64,000 nucleotides of DNA from Chloroflexota bacterium. Its GTDB lineage: Bacteria > Chloroflexota > Anaerolineae > B4-G1 > SLSP01. Shown piece by piece: positions 22,401 through 30,700 of this stretch. Location of the stretch: assembly GCA_019873645.1 (NCBI GenBank), contig JAIOAX010000019.1, forward strand, positions 27,290 to 91,289, written 5' to 3'. The first letter of the stretch is position 1, and each line of letters begins with the position of its first letter. The position numbers and the translations under genes are program-made. The notes under the pieces are model-generated. The model saw only the letters and a program-made list of their open reading frames with translations, ran no database searches and had not been told where the DNA came from.

Positions 22401-25400
22401 TTTGCTTATCAGACCGGCTCCGGGTTGGTTTCGACCATCACGGCAGTCAATCTGCAGATCTGGAATGGCGTTCCCGGCGCACCGGGCAGCGTGGTTGTCT
22501 TCGGCGATACGACGACCAACCGCCTGGTCAACACCACCTGGTCGGGCATCTACCGGGTGCTGGAGACCACTTCTGGCAACACAGATCGCCCGATCATGGC
22601 GAACACCGTCAAGGTTGGGGTGATGTTGCCGCCGGGCACCTACTGGCTCGACTGGCAATCCGATGGCACCTTGAGTTCTGGCCCGTGGGCGCCGCCCGTG
22701 ACCATCAACGGGCAGGCTACGACCGGCAATGCGTTGCAGTATACAAGCGATACAGGCGCGTGGGGGGCGGCGCTGGACATCGGCACCGGCACACAGCAGG
22801 ACTTCCCCTTCATCATCGCCGGTCAGGATGCGCCGTGGCTCTTCGAGATCCCGGATGCCGGCACCGTTCCGGCCACTGGTCAGACTGTGGTGGACATCCT
22901 GATGGATGCCAACTATGTCCAGGCGCCGGGCGAGTACTATGGCATGATCATGCTGGCGACAACGGACACGGGGTTGGCCTCGGCCACTTACCCGGCCACG
23001 TTGACCGTCACCCTGCCCGACACCTTCGGCCAGATCACCGGCACCGTCACCGGTCTCGGCCCGTGCGATGATGCGACGAATCCTGTACCGCTGGAAGGTG
23101 CGGAAGTCACCGTCGCCAGCGCGACGCGCACCTGGACGACGTTCACCGACGCCAATGGCGGTTATAGTCTCTGGCTCGATGCGGCGCATAGCCCCGTGAC
23201 CATCACGGTAGCGGCGGATGACTATGTCGCCGCGACCGTGACCGGCGTGACAGTAATCTCCGGTACGACCACGGTGCAGAACTTCGGTCTTAGCCCCGAA
23301 GCCCCGTGCATGAACGTCGCGCCAACCAGCATCCACGAGACCCTCACGCTCGGCGATAGTGTGACCGTGCCGTTGACGATCAACAACATCGGTGCGGCTG
23401 ACCTGAACTGGGCGCTCTCCGAATCCGATGAGGGCTTCGTGGTGCGGGCGCCGGTGCATATTGCAGCGGCCAGTGGCGACTTCCCACGCGGTACGGAACC
23501 GGCCTCGGTCGGCGCTGCACCCGTGCAGTCTCCGCCGAAGCTGCAAGTGACGCCGGAAGCGCCGGTGACGATCCTGTCGCCGGGCACCGTCGGTTACGCC
23601 ACCGAACCCAACATCGGGCAGTTCCTGAGCATGGATGTGGATACGCCGCAGACCTTCAACCTCATCGCGCCCTTCGCCGATGTCGTTTGGGCGGGCGACT
23701 TTGACGACGACGGCGTGCTCTACGCCATTGACAGTGCAACGCAGCAACTGGTCACCATTAACCCGGCGACCGGCGCGGCGACGCCTGTCGGCGCAATCGC
23801 GTCCTCCGGCGGCGAATCCTGGACCGGCATGGCCTATGACCCGACCAACGACACGATGTACGCCAGCAGCACGTCCTGTGGCAGCTCTTCCACGCTGTAC
23901 AGCGTGAACACGGCGACCGGTGCGGCGACCGTGATCGGTCAGATCACCAACGCGCCGTGCGCCATTGCGCTGGCGGTGGATGACGCCGGGACGTTGTTCA
24001 CTTACGACATCGTCAACGATGTGCTGTTGAGTGTCAACAAAGCCACCGGTGCGGGTACCGTGATCGGCTCCATCGGCTTTAATGCTAACTACGGTCAAGG
24101 TATGGACTTCGATTACGCCTCCGGGCAACTGTACATGGCGGCCTTTAACAGCGGCACCTTCCAGGGCGAACTGCGCGTGGTGGATCGCACCACCGGCGCT
24201 ACGGCGCTGGTGGGCGTCCTGGGGCAAACTACCCCCGGCGGCACCAACCAGCTTGGCTGGCTGGCTTTGCCCAGCGGCGGCGGCGATGCCCCCTGGCTCT
24301 TCGAGGATCCGACGTCGGGGACGACCCCGGCCGGCGATACTTCTACGGTCACGGTCACCCTGGATGCCGGCGTGCCGGAGGTCGTCCAACCGGGCGACTA
24401 CTTTGCCACGCTGAAGGCCAAGGGCGACAATGCAACCGTCGAAGTGCCCGTGACGATGACCGTCGAGCCGCCCGCGACGTGGGGCAAGCTCGAGGGCCTG
24501 GTGCAAGGCCTGGGCTACTGCAACGCCGTGACGACGCCGCTGCAAGGCGCGGTGGTGTTCGTCGAGAGCGCAGTCACGGAGTGGGTCACGTACACGATGG
24601 ACTCGGTCGTGTATGAACAGGACTTCGAGAGCAGCGACGGCGGATACACGCACTCCGGCGCGCAGGATGAATGGCAGTGGGGTACACCCACGGCCTGGCC
24701 CTACGGTTGCGCTTCCGGCGCGTACTGTTGGGGCACCGACCTGGCTGGCGACTACAACGCCTATGCAGATCAGACGTTGCTCTCCCCGGTCATTGACCTG
24801 AGCGGCGTGACCGCTGGGACGCCGTTAACGGCGCGCTGGCAGCAAGCCCTGTACATCGAATCGGCGACCTGGGATCACGCTTATGCGGAAGTCAGCATCA
24901 ACGGCGGTGCGTGGACGCAGATGTGGGCGCATACCGGCGGCACAACGCAGTCGTCCTGGGCCGAGAAGACCTTCGACATCTCGGCGGCGGCCGGCGGCAC
25001 GGTGCGGTTCCGCTGGCGGCTGACCAGCGACGGCTCGGTGCAGTATCCTGGCTACTACATTGACGCCGTGCGTATTACCATGCCGGTTGAGGTGAGTGAG
25101 GAACGTCCCGTTAACTGGGCGCTGACCACCAACACCGCTGGTGAATACGGCTGGTGGTTTGACACGGCGTACAATCCGCTCACCGTTACCGTCTCTCACG
25201 AGGGCGGTTACGCGGAGCAGGTGTTCACCGGCGTCGAGATCGTCAGCGGTACTGTGACCACATTGAATGCCAACCTGTTGTGGCTGCAACCGTGTCTCAC
25301 CGTTGCGCCGCAGGCGCTGGTGTTGAATGTGCCGATGGGGACGACGTCCACCGTGGCGCTCAATCTGGCGAACCTGGGTGCTGTGACCGGCACGTTCTTG

Positions 25401-27596
25401 CTCAACGAGTGGAGCAAGGGCTTCAACCCGCTCGGCCCGCTGGCGACCGGCGGCCCGGATGCCTTCGGTTACCAGTATGCGGATTCTAACGACTTGGATA
25501 TCCGCCCGGTCTACGACTTCGTGGATATCTCTGGGGTCGGGACGGCGCTGACGCTGGGGGACAATGCCTACGCTGAAGTGCCGATCGGCTTCGACTTCAA
25601 GTTCTACGGCGCGAGCGCGGTCGCTCCCAACACCTACGCCACCGTCTTCGTCGGCAGCAACGGCTTCCTCTCCTTCGGTGCCGGTTCGACTGACCTCAGT
25701 CCCGATCCGGTGCTGCCCAACCCGACGCTGCCCAACAACCTCATCGCCGCGGCCTGGGCTGATCTGGTGCCGGGCGTCGTCCATTACCAGAGCTTCGCCC
25801 AGTGTCCGTACAACCCGTCCGGCACTGCGGTGGATGCCTGCTTCATCGTGCAGTACTCCGCCTTCACGCACAAGGATGGCAGCCCGGCGGGCACCTGGGA
25901 AGTGATCCTCTTCCGCTCCGGCAGCATCCTGATGCAGTACGCGGAGGTGGACGCGCCGGATGCTACCACCGGCATCGAGAATCAGCTCGGTTTGGTTGGC
26001 CTCACCTACATGCCGAATCTGGCCGATGAACTGGCGATCTGCTTCGCCTATCCGGGCAAGTCGCTCGATTGCCAGTCTAAGCAGGTAACGTGGCTGGATA
26101 CGGATGTGGATAAGGGCGACATCGCGGCGGGCGACGCTGCAGTGGTCAACGTGACCTTCGATGCGCGCGTGCCTGAGGTCTACGCGCCGGGCGACTACCT
26201 GGCCGAGCTGCGGTTGGTCAGCAATGATCCCTACCGGAGCTTCCAGGTGATCCCGGTGACGATGACCGTGGCGCAACCGGCGTCGTTGGCACGGCTTAAC
26301 GGTGTAGTAACCGGCTGGTCGCAATGTGACGCGGAGAGCGCGCCGCTGGAAGGGGCGCGGGTGGAAATCGCCACCCGCTCGGGCGACAGCTTTGTGCTCG
26401 CCACGGACGCCCAAGGCGCTTACGGCGCGTGGCTTAAGGTGGGCGACGCTTACACCGTCACCATCTCCAAGCCCGGCTACGTGCCGGTGACGCTGACGGG
26501 TACGGCCACAGCGGGCATGCCGTCGCAGGCCGTGAATCTGCGCGTGAACGCACCGTGTGTCAGCCTGTCACCGGGCGGCTTCGAGGTGGCGTTGGCGCAG
26601 CATCGTAGCGTCACGCACACGCTGACCATCCGCAATACCGGCGCAGGGGACTTCGCCTTCGACCGCATCTCCGGTTGGAGCCTGTGGTTGTCGGGGAATC
26701 CCATGTCGGGTGTGGTGCCGGCCGGCGGAACGCTGGATGTGACGCTGGTGTTCAACGCCGCCGATCTGGATGTCGGTGTTTACAGGACGCTCCTCGAGGT
26801 GATCCACAAGGACCTGACGGTCGGACGGTTGTTCATCCGCCCGGTGCAGATGACGGTGGTGGCCGAGGGCGCAATCCTGTCGCCGACGCAGATGGCGCAG
26901 CAGGGCAACCCGGGCGAGACGGTCACGTATGTCCTGACCGTGACCAACTTCGCCAGCACGGCGGCCGGTTTCAATGTGCTGACGGCAGGCAACGCCTGGA
27001 CGACCAACGCGCCGGCTACGTTGAACGTGGCGGCGGGCGGGTCGGCGACCTTCAGCGTCATGGTGACGATCCCGGATGCTGCCCATTCCGGCGATACCGA
27101 TGCCGTGACCGTCACCATCCGCTCGCAGGGCGATGATAAACAGGTAGGTTCGGCCATCCTGCAGACGACGGTGGCCGAGCAGCCGGTGGTGCTGGCGCTG
27201 ACCAAGACCGCCGCGCCTGCGCTCGTGCTGCCTGGGAATACCATCGCCTACACGATCACGCTCGCCAACAACGGCAACGATCCTGTCACCATTGCGCTCA
27301 GCGATCCCATCCCGGCCAACACGACCTACCTGGCCGGCAGTGTGAGCGGTGCGACGCTTCAGGATCCGCCGGGGGCCATCGTCTGGGAGGGTGAACTCGC
27401 CAAGGGCGCGCAGCGCACCATTACCTTCAAGGTGACGGTGAATGCCGGCGTGGCCGAAGGGACGGTGATCACCAACACGGTCACGGCGACCGTCGCGGGA
27501 ACGCCGTACACCGCCCGGGCGACGGTAACGGTTGGGCGAGTGACGCCGCTATACCATTACATCTACCTGCCGTTGGTGCTCCGCAACGCGCAGTAG
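13458..27596 (+). CDS. Giant secreted S8 (subtilisin-like) protease with repeated Ig-like modules
   Basis: A 4712-residue protein. Residues 1-26 are a signal peptide ending AQA. An I9-type propeptide follows (about 55-155), then a peptidase S8 domain with the triad Asp195 (NIDTGVRYTHQ), His240 (DDNGHGSHTMGT) and Ser435 (SGTSMSAPHVTGL). The rest is modular: carboxypeptidase-regulatory-like domains, choice-of-anchor-J/MAM-like domains, two beta-propeller-like stretches (about 1045-1270 and 3380-3610), and seven copies of a TWGKL-GTVTGLG-CD module starting near residues 1337, 1783, 2186, 2726, 3189, 3674 and 4276. Each copy is followed by a PCL...LTLGD stretch and a W-x-PVTMTV Ig-like stretch. 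Copies three and six have an anchor-J domain inserted inside them. A DUF11-like domain and the C-terminal motif IYLPLVLRNAQ end the protein. There is no LPXTG site or terminal membrane helix. Start chosen on GAGGAGG. Confidence 0.93.
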   Translation: MRTRWFNAIVLLTLLLGMIFPMAAQAAPTTAPLTAPESQEPVEIEVEEALRAQLAADETVGYLIYFKEKPDLSPAYKMDWISRGRFVANALQQTALRSQANVRAYLDARGVKYRSFWIENVISVESSNRATFNGLLAFPEIGALRQHRVLGLIEPQRVEAPSAPQAVEPNIAHVMADQVWAQGYTGQGMVVANIDTGVRYTHQALVNQYRGNLGGTFDHNYNWWDPYGDHPTSPADDNGHGSHTMGTMVGDDGGANQIGMAPGAQWIACRGCNTNQCSDTALLECAQFMAAPWDLNQANANPDKRPNAVNNSWGDCGRSYDPWYQGVVDAWHAMGIYPVFSNGNASNCGYPAPPGLNTVGNPARYGNVTGVGSSGRDNGQYATHSNWGPTDNPDTVNPHPGWEDLKPQVLAPGVNIRSSVNSGDTAYQGGWSGTSMSAPHVTGLVALMWSAAPCLMGDYATTENIIENTATPIPYDDGTGGGAHVPNYAAGWGEINALAAVMAAANECGDSVIAGKVTDASTNAAVAGAKVVAANANVRRKTTSDANGLYAMTVFSGTYTLTASRYGYRTAVVPGVVATSGATTTQNIPLTPAAYYEVSGKVTDAVTGWPLYAHISITGDPVDPLAPDNSVWTNPATGEYSLMLAEGVTYTFEVNAWAAGYIPAEGPVGPLTQDTTADFALQPNMTTCTAPGYYFINGLMANFEDKTFPPAGWTVVNNGGNCEWVGDDPGGRGNLTGGTGKFAIADSDNCGSSSTMNTDLISPPFDVSGLSTVNFSFAYDYNNYQSGEVAAVDVSADGGATWTNVVRWTTDQRGPATFTQDVTALLAGSTQARVRFHYYAPGWDWWWEVDNVVLGNPVCVAPADGGLVVGNVYDANYPTTALNGATVVNALGGETTAVATPGDPAVADGFYTLFAPSGAQVFTATMKGGYAPDTATVNVVDGDTVRQDFYLPAGLLNATPQGIDVTVELGYTTSDNLTLSNTGGVPATFEFMEREGQFAPIDIPAFVGNVSAAPDVPVSTARAPKAADAVEMPKAPQAFPLGGEALAYAIDLFTGNLVTFLNTSPGTWTIIGNTGLNGPFAGDFLNGDFSQMYVLDYYANALYSVNTTNAQATLIGPSIPNGVWTGMTGSVDGTLYAASTDGSQSYLYTLDPATGAATLIGEITNAPVIIDIAINAAGQMYGVEIMNDVLVGIDPATGAGTVIGGLGFNASYAQGMDFEEESNVLYLAAFNVGTFMGELRIADTNTGATVPVGTFPGGAEVDCLAFATGGKADVPWLTETPVTGTVSAAGTIPVLVGFDAAYVDQPGEYHAELIVKNNTPYGKFNVPVTMTVTAPRSWGKLTGTVTGLGVCDADPAPLEEAQVWVQSATGAEWVLETGEDGKYHLWLDQAHSPLTVTVSAPDYYGQATGVVVQQGQTTVVNFDLRLLKPCLSSNPAAFDVTLPMGDNTVEPLTLLNSGAGDAVYEFMELPIGFTPMRATAQTLLASRLDAARQRLEGYSSQAMPDGTPQSLKAFSVSGLPAPAVQPVTPRVPGGALQGVSFYYDRGVFDADYPGLPVEGYENGSMPDGTVDVVPHPLDEYSDNAYFDPGDILPGIQFWATNDHSGEEIAVLGTNFMGNPSKTAVANYFSDSYHIVFNPPVQAAGMDLQEFMGSYSCQVDVYNADGVLLGSDVTSCNEAGIFWGVASPMDPVAEIVITSLGGGAQGADNIAFGNMAGGIPWLSESPETGFILADGNAVVDLTFDAGVPETMQPGTYTGQLKVKSNAANNVPSIPVTLTVTPPDTWGKLAGTVTGLGYCDVATPTLLEGAEVLVESSTGMVAWLLESDANGAYSFWLDAAHSPLTLTVAYPDHVTKVFTNVVVTAGQTTVRDAALRWDKPCLTVNPTLFDVTLTLGDSMTRSLSLVNQGAAETPFRFTERNGGWIISRALFEGPTVNVGGNALRLGPTTPRSGASGVTPTADVIQDGSFEDGTPNGFWDEYSTNFGTPICDVPSCGTGTGTGPRTGSFWVWFGGINAYEEGWVAQDVTIPTGFATLSFWLEQIVCGSPTDYMQVLIDGEEVFFTDGNSPICGVLGYSEVVVDVTDYADGGVHNIMFYSESTGGSNIFVDDVVLDVLEGPVDIPWLFEDPESGSVPADSTATVELTFDAGVPEVAQPGVYFGNLFVNSDDPVNAKIAIPVTMTVLPPASWGRLQGTVTGAGYCDADPHPLEGAEVLIESWMTRTTTVMGTLLTEDFEANNGGYTHGGTQDEWAWGTPTAWPNACASGAFCWGTDLTGNYNNSADQYLQSPVIDLSGTTPGDSLTVVWQQAWSLESGWDYGYAEVSINGGGWTQMWSGTGTNNNWTEMTYDISAAAGGTVQFRWRLTSDGSVTYPGYYVDNVRILGPVEAVEPVNWLLHTDANGNYQVWIDEMYSPVTITVSYPDYQKGEAIVTVTGGTTVTQDFDLRMLAPCVQAQPPALHATLELGDTATQVFTLTNTGLLDTDWTLTEQNLGAPTVTPPGVVVLFSEDFEGAFPPAGWNVVENIGSCQWESSATTGYTNQTGGSGLFADANSDWCGTGMNTELWTPSLDLSAASAPVLSFHSDFNDYGGADDGYVDISTNGGATWTNLLHYDGVDVRGPWLEEIDLSAYAGQSNVLIRFHYVAGGYDWYWQVDDVQVSDVDQVIWLAENPASGNLAADTGVQAVDVDFDASVVPQPGDYVADLWINSDDPFAPLVLPVTMTVTPPATWGHLLGVVYSLGRCDVTTATLAGAQVVIWDSGGTAVVTLTTDISGTYSYWLPTGDYTVTVTAADHVPAAPAVVTVPAAGAVTQDFSLTWLGPCLSVATVDYHLTLPMGMSDTLPMTLTNAGLANADFAFSDIQVGFVPSGLLMLQRSVPAYPPVSGGPEAAAELEGTEAPKGEVPTPSPLARISVPFAPIAALYDNGPLVNSPGTGAGGADESMLQSVSLGMGTYGFGHQAYYGNRIADDFTVTGSGWYVDTITFFAYQTGSGLVSTITAVNLQIWNGVPGAPGSVVVFGDTTTNRLVNTTWSGIYRVLETTSGNTDRPIMANTVKVGVMLPPGTYWLDWQSDGTLSSGPWAPPVTINGQATTGNALQYTSDTGAWGAALDIGTGTQQDFPFIIAGQDAPWLFEIPDAGTVPATGQTVVDILMDANYVQAPGEYYGMIMLATTDTGLASATYPATLTVTLPDTFGQITGTVTGLGPCDDATNPVPLEGAEVTVASATRTWTTFTDANGGYSLWLDAAHSPVTITVAADDYVAATVTGVTVISGTTTVQNFGLSPEAPCMNVAPTSIHETLTLGDSVTVPLTINNIGAADLNWALSESDEGFVVRAPVHIAAASGDFPRGTEPASVGAAPVQSPPKLQVTPEAPVTILSPGTVGYATEPNIGQFLSMDVDTPQTFNLIAPFADVVWAGDFDDDGVLYAIDSATQQLVTINPATGAATPVGAIASSGGESWTGMAYDPTNDTMYASSTSCGSSSTLYSVNTATGAATVIGQITNAPCAIALAVDDAGTLFTYDIVNDVLLSVNKATGAGTVIGSIGFNANYGQGMDFDYASGQLYMAAFNSGTFQGELRVVDRTTGATALVGVLGQTTPGGTNQLGWLALPSGGGDAPWLFEDPTSGTTPAGDTSTVTVTLDAGVPEVVQPGDYFATLKAKGDNATVEVPVTMTVEPPATWGKLEGLVQGLGYCNAVTTPLQGAVVFVESAVTEWVTYTMDSVVYEQDFESSDGGYTHSGAQDEWQWGTPTAWPYGCASGAYCWGTDLAGDYNAYADQTLLSPVIDLSGVTAGTPLTARWQQALYIESATWDHAYAEVSINGGAWTQMWAHTGGTTQSSWAEKTFDISAAAGGTVRFRWRLTSDGSVQYPGYYIDAVRITMPVEVSEERPVNWALTTNTAGEYGWWFDTAYNPLTVTVSHEGGYAEQVFTGVEIVSGTVTTLNANLLWLQPCLTVAPQALVLNVPMGTTSTVALNLANLGAVTGTFLLNEWSKGFNPLGPLATGGPDAFGYQYADSNDLDIRPVYDFVDISGVGTALTLGDNAYAEVPIGFDFKFYGASAVAPNTYATVFVGSNGFLSFGAGSTDLSPDPVLPNPTLPNNLIAAAWADLVPGVVHYQSFAQCPYNPSGTAVDACFIVQYSAFTHKDGSPAGTWEVILFRSGSILMQYAEVDAPDATTGIENQLGLVGLTYMPNLADELAICFAYPGKSLDCQSKQVTWLDTDVDKGDIAAGDAAVVNVTFDARVPEVYAPGDYLAELRLVSNDPYRSFQVIPVTMTVAQPASLARLNGVVTGWSQCDAESAPLEGARVEIATRSGDSFVLATDAQGAYGAWLKVGDAYTVTISKPGYVPVTLTGTATAGMPSQAVNLRVNAPCVSLSPGGFEVALAQHRSVTHTLTIRNTGAGDFAFDRISGWSLWLSGNPMSGVVPAGGTLDVTLVFNAADLDVGVYRTLLEVIHKDLTVGRLFIRPVQMTVVAEGAILSPTQMAQQGNPGETVTYVLTVTNFASTAAGFNVLTAGNAWTTNAPATLNVAAGGSATFSVMVTIPDAAHSGDTDAVTVTIRSQGDDKQVGSAILQTTVAEQPVVLALTKTAAPALVLPGNTIAYTITLANNGNDPVTIALSDPIPANTTYLAGSVSGATLQDPPGAIVWEGELAKGAQRTITFKVTVNAGVAEGTVITNTVTATVAGTPYTARATVTVGRVTPLYHYIYLPLVLRNAQ

Positions 27597-27618
27597 GGTA
27601 GGGTAGGACGCTTTCTCT

Positions 27619-27656
27619 GGAGGGCCATCGGGCTACCACCGGTGGCCCTCCTTCTC
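27619..27656 (+). terminator. Terminator-like hairpin after the giant subtilase gene
   Basis: GGAGGGCCA pairs perfectly with TGGCCCTCC across a 15-nt loop that contains a smaller ACCACCGGT hairpin. TTCTC follows, not a clean U run. It lies 22 nt past the stop codon. Confidence 0.6.
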
Positions 27657-27660
27657 ATGC

Positions 27661-27730
27661 GCCACAGAGAACACAGAGTTTTTTTGTTTTATCTAAAAGA
27701 ATCTGCTTAATCTGCTTAATCTGCTGATAA
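27661..27730 (+). repeat. CACAGAG words plus AATCTGCTT array
   Basis: GCCACAGAGAACACAGAG followed by a T run, then AATCTGCTTAATCTGCTTAA and TCTGCTGAT. The two word families that stand side by side here do so again at 57841-57977. No inverted arm is present in this copy. It fills the spacer before the second giant gene. Confidence 0.65.
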
Positions 27731-27779
27731 AAAATGGCAACTTTAACCTGTAATGACGCAACGCATAGAAAGGAATAAA

Positions 27780-30700
27780 ATGAAAGTGAAAAGGAACTTT
27801 TGTGTTGTGTTACTTCTCGTACTTTTGTGCAGCATGGCGCCCTTGTCCTCACGGCTTGCCATCGCCGCGCCGCCTGCGCCGTTGACGCCTGTGGTCGGCT
27901 ATGCCGAGCGAATGGACGTCTCACCGGCGCTGCGCGATATAACGGTAGACGGTAGACAGCAGCCGGTAGACGGGGGCGCAAGGGCGTATTTGTTCCGCCT
28001 TCCCAAGGCGACCCGCTCGGGCGCGCTTGACACGGCAGACCCCGTCGTGCAAAGTGTGAGCGGCCCGACGGCGATGCCCGCGCCGCTCACGAGTTTCGAC
28101 GGCCTGGGCAACATCAACGGCGTCCATCCGCCCGATACCCAGGGCGACATCGGCTACGACCCGGCGACCGGTACCAAATACTACGTCCAGTGGGTTAACC
28201 TCTCTTTTGCCGTGTGGAATGTCACCAATACGCCCACGCTGATCTACGGCCCGGTCAACGGCAACACACTCTGGCAGGGCTTCGGCGGCCCGTGTGAGAC
28301 CGATAACCACGGCGACCCCATCACGCTATTCGACCCCATCGCCAACCGCTGGTTGATGAGCCAGTTCTCGGTGGATGGGCCGTATTATCAGTGCATCGCC
28401 GTCTCCCAGACGGCCAACCCGACCGGCGCGTGGTATCGCTATGCCTTCCTGGTCAGTGCGACCAAGATGAACGACTACCCCAAGTTCGGCGTGTGGCCCG
28501 ATGGCTACTATATGACGGTCAACCAGTTCACCAACGGCCAGTATTGGGGCGGGGCGGGGGTGTTCGTCTTCGAGCGCAGCAAAATGCTCGTCGGCGACCC
28601 GACGGCGTCGTTCCAATATTTCGACCTCTACAATGTCAGTCAGGATTTCGGCGGCATGCTCCCTTCCGATCTGGACGGCAGCACGTTGCCGCCGGCCGGT
28701 TCACCCAACTATTTCGCAGAGGTGGATGACAGCACGTGGATCGGGCCTTACGATGCGATGCGCATCTGGAAATTTCACGTGGACTGGGCCAACCCGGCGA
28801 ATACCACCTTCGGCCTCAACGGGCAGCCCAATGCCGTTCTTCAGGTGGCGGAATGGACGCCGTTGTGCATCAGTACCCGCGCCTGCATCCCGCAGCCGGG
28901 TACGTCAGTGAAACTCGACGCTATCGGCGACCGGCTGATGTACCGGCTGGCCTATCGCAACTTCGGCGATCACGAATCGCTGGTGGTCAACCATACCGTC
29001 AACGCGGGGAGCAATCTCGCCGGTGTGCGCTGGTACGAGGTCCGCAACCCCGGCGGAACGCCGGTGATCTATCAGCAAGGGACCTACGCGCCGGATTCCA
29101 CTCATCGCTGGATGGGCAGCATTGCGATGGACGGGCAGGGCAACATCGCCCTCGGTTACAGCGTCTCCAGCAGCAGCGTCTATCCTTCGGTGCGCTACAC
29201 CGGGCGATTGGCAAGCGATCCCCTGGGCACCATGCCGCAGGGCGAAGCCACGCTGGTCGTCGGCAGTGGTTATCAGACCAGCAGTTACAACCGCTGGGGC
29301 GATTACAGTATGATGGGCATTGATCCGGTGGACGATTGTACCTTCTGGTACACGCAGGAGTATATGGCGACCTCCGGCTATGCGCCGTGGTCCACGCGCA
29401 TCGGCTCGTTCCGCTTCCCTAGTTGTACCTCAACTGCACCCGGCACGTTGCGCGGCATGGTGAAGAACGCCGCCACACAGACACCCGTTGCCGGCGCGAC
29501 CGTGCAGGCCGTCGCGGCGGGCGGAGAGCCGGAGGCGACGACCAGCAGCACAAACGGGATATACGCTTTGACCCTTGATCCCGCTGTTTACACTGTGACG
29601 GCGGCCGCGTATGGCTACTTCCCCTACACCAGAACGGGGGTGGAAGTGACCGGCGGCGCAACGACGACCCTTGATCTGCCGTTGACCCCTACGCCCGTCT
29701 ATGTGATTTCGGGCACCGTCACCGATGCGCAAACCGGCTGGCCGTTGTATGCGCGCATCCTGGTGCGCGGCGCACCTTTTGATCCCCCGGCGCCCAACGA
29801 CAGCGTGTGGACCGATCCGACAACCGGCCATTACAGTCTGAGCCTGGCCGCCGGTTCGGTCTATACCCTGGAAGTGGCGGCCTGGGCAGCAGGCTATCAG
29901 ACGGCGTGGGTCTTTCCCGGCACGCTGAACGCCCCGCGCACCGTCAATGTGGCGCTGTCTGCCGACCTCATCGCATGTACGGCGCCGGGTTATGCGTTGA
30001 CCCGCGACGGCGCAACTGAAAATTTCAATAGCGGCGCGCTGCCGGCCGGATGGACGGTGGTGGATAACGCCGCGACCGGCGTGGTGTGGCGTTTTGATGA
30101 TCCGAAGCCGCGCGGTAATCTCACCGGCGGGACGGGGGCGTTTGCCATCGTAGACAGCGACTACGCGGGGGCGAAGGCCGTGGATACCGTTTTGCGTTCG
30201 CCGGCGTTTGACTTATCCGGCAAAGCCAATGCGGTGCTGGAATTCAAATACGATTTCCGCTGGTACACGTATGGCGAAAACGAGGTCGCCGATGTGGATG
30301 TGAGTGTGAACGGCGGCGCGACCTGGGCCAATGTCTGGCGGCGCAGCGGCGCGAACGACCGCGGCCCCAAGATGGCGCGCGTGGATATTTCCGCGCTGGC
30401 GGCCGGGCAGGCGGATGTGCGCGTGCGCTTCCACTACTACAACGCCAAATACGAGTGGTGGTGGCAGGTGGATGATGTCTTCGTCGGCGCGCTGGCATGC
30501 GCGCCGGCTACGGGGGGCCTCATCGTCGGCGAGGTTTTCGACGCCAACACGGGTGCGGCGGCGGCCGCCGCGCTCCGCAATGATGCGGGATACACGGCTC
30601 AGGCGCGCGCGCTCAATGCACCCCACGGCGGCGCGTTCTACACGTTATTTGCGCCCGCCGGGGCGCGCACCGTCACGGCGACGTTGAACGGCTACGCGCC

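Noticed and set aside
20826..24653. A 1275-codon open frame on the minus strand
   Set aside because: It is antisense to the giant subtilase. The high-GC, repeat-biased codon use of the sense gene suppresses stops in this frame. The translation is Arg/His-rich without domains, signal or ribosome site.
27700..27730. Regularly repeated AATCTGCTT units, considered as a CRISPR array
   Set aside because: Units are 7-9 bp, adjacent and degenerate, with no 30-40 bp unique spacers and no cas genes in the window.
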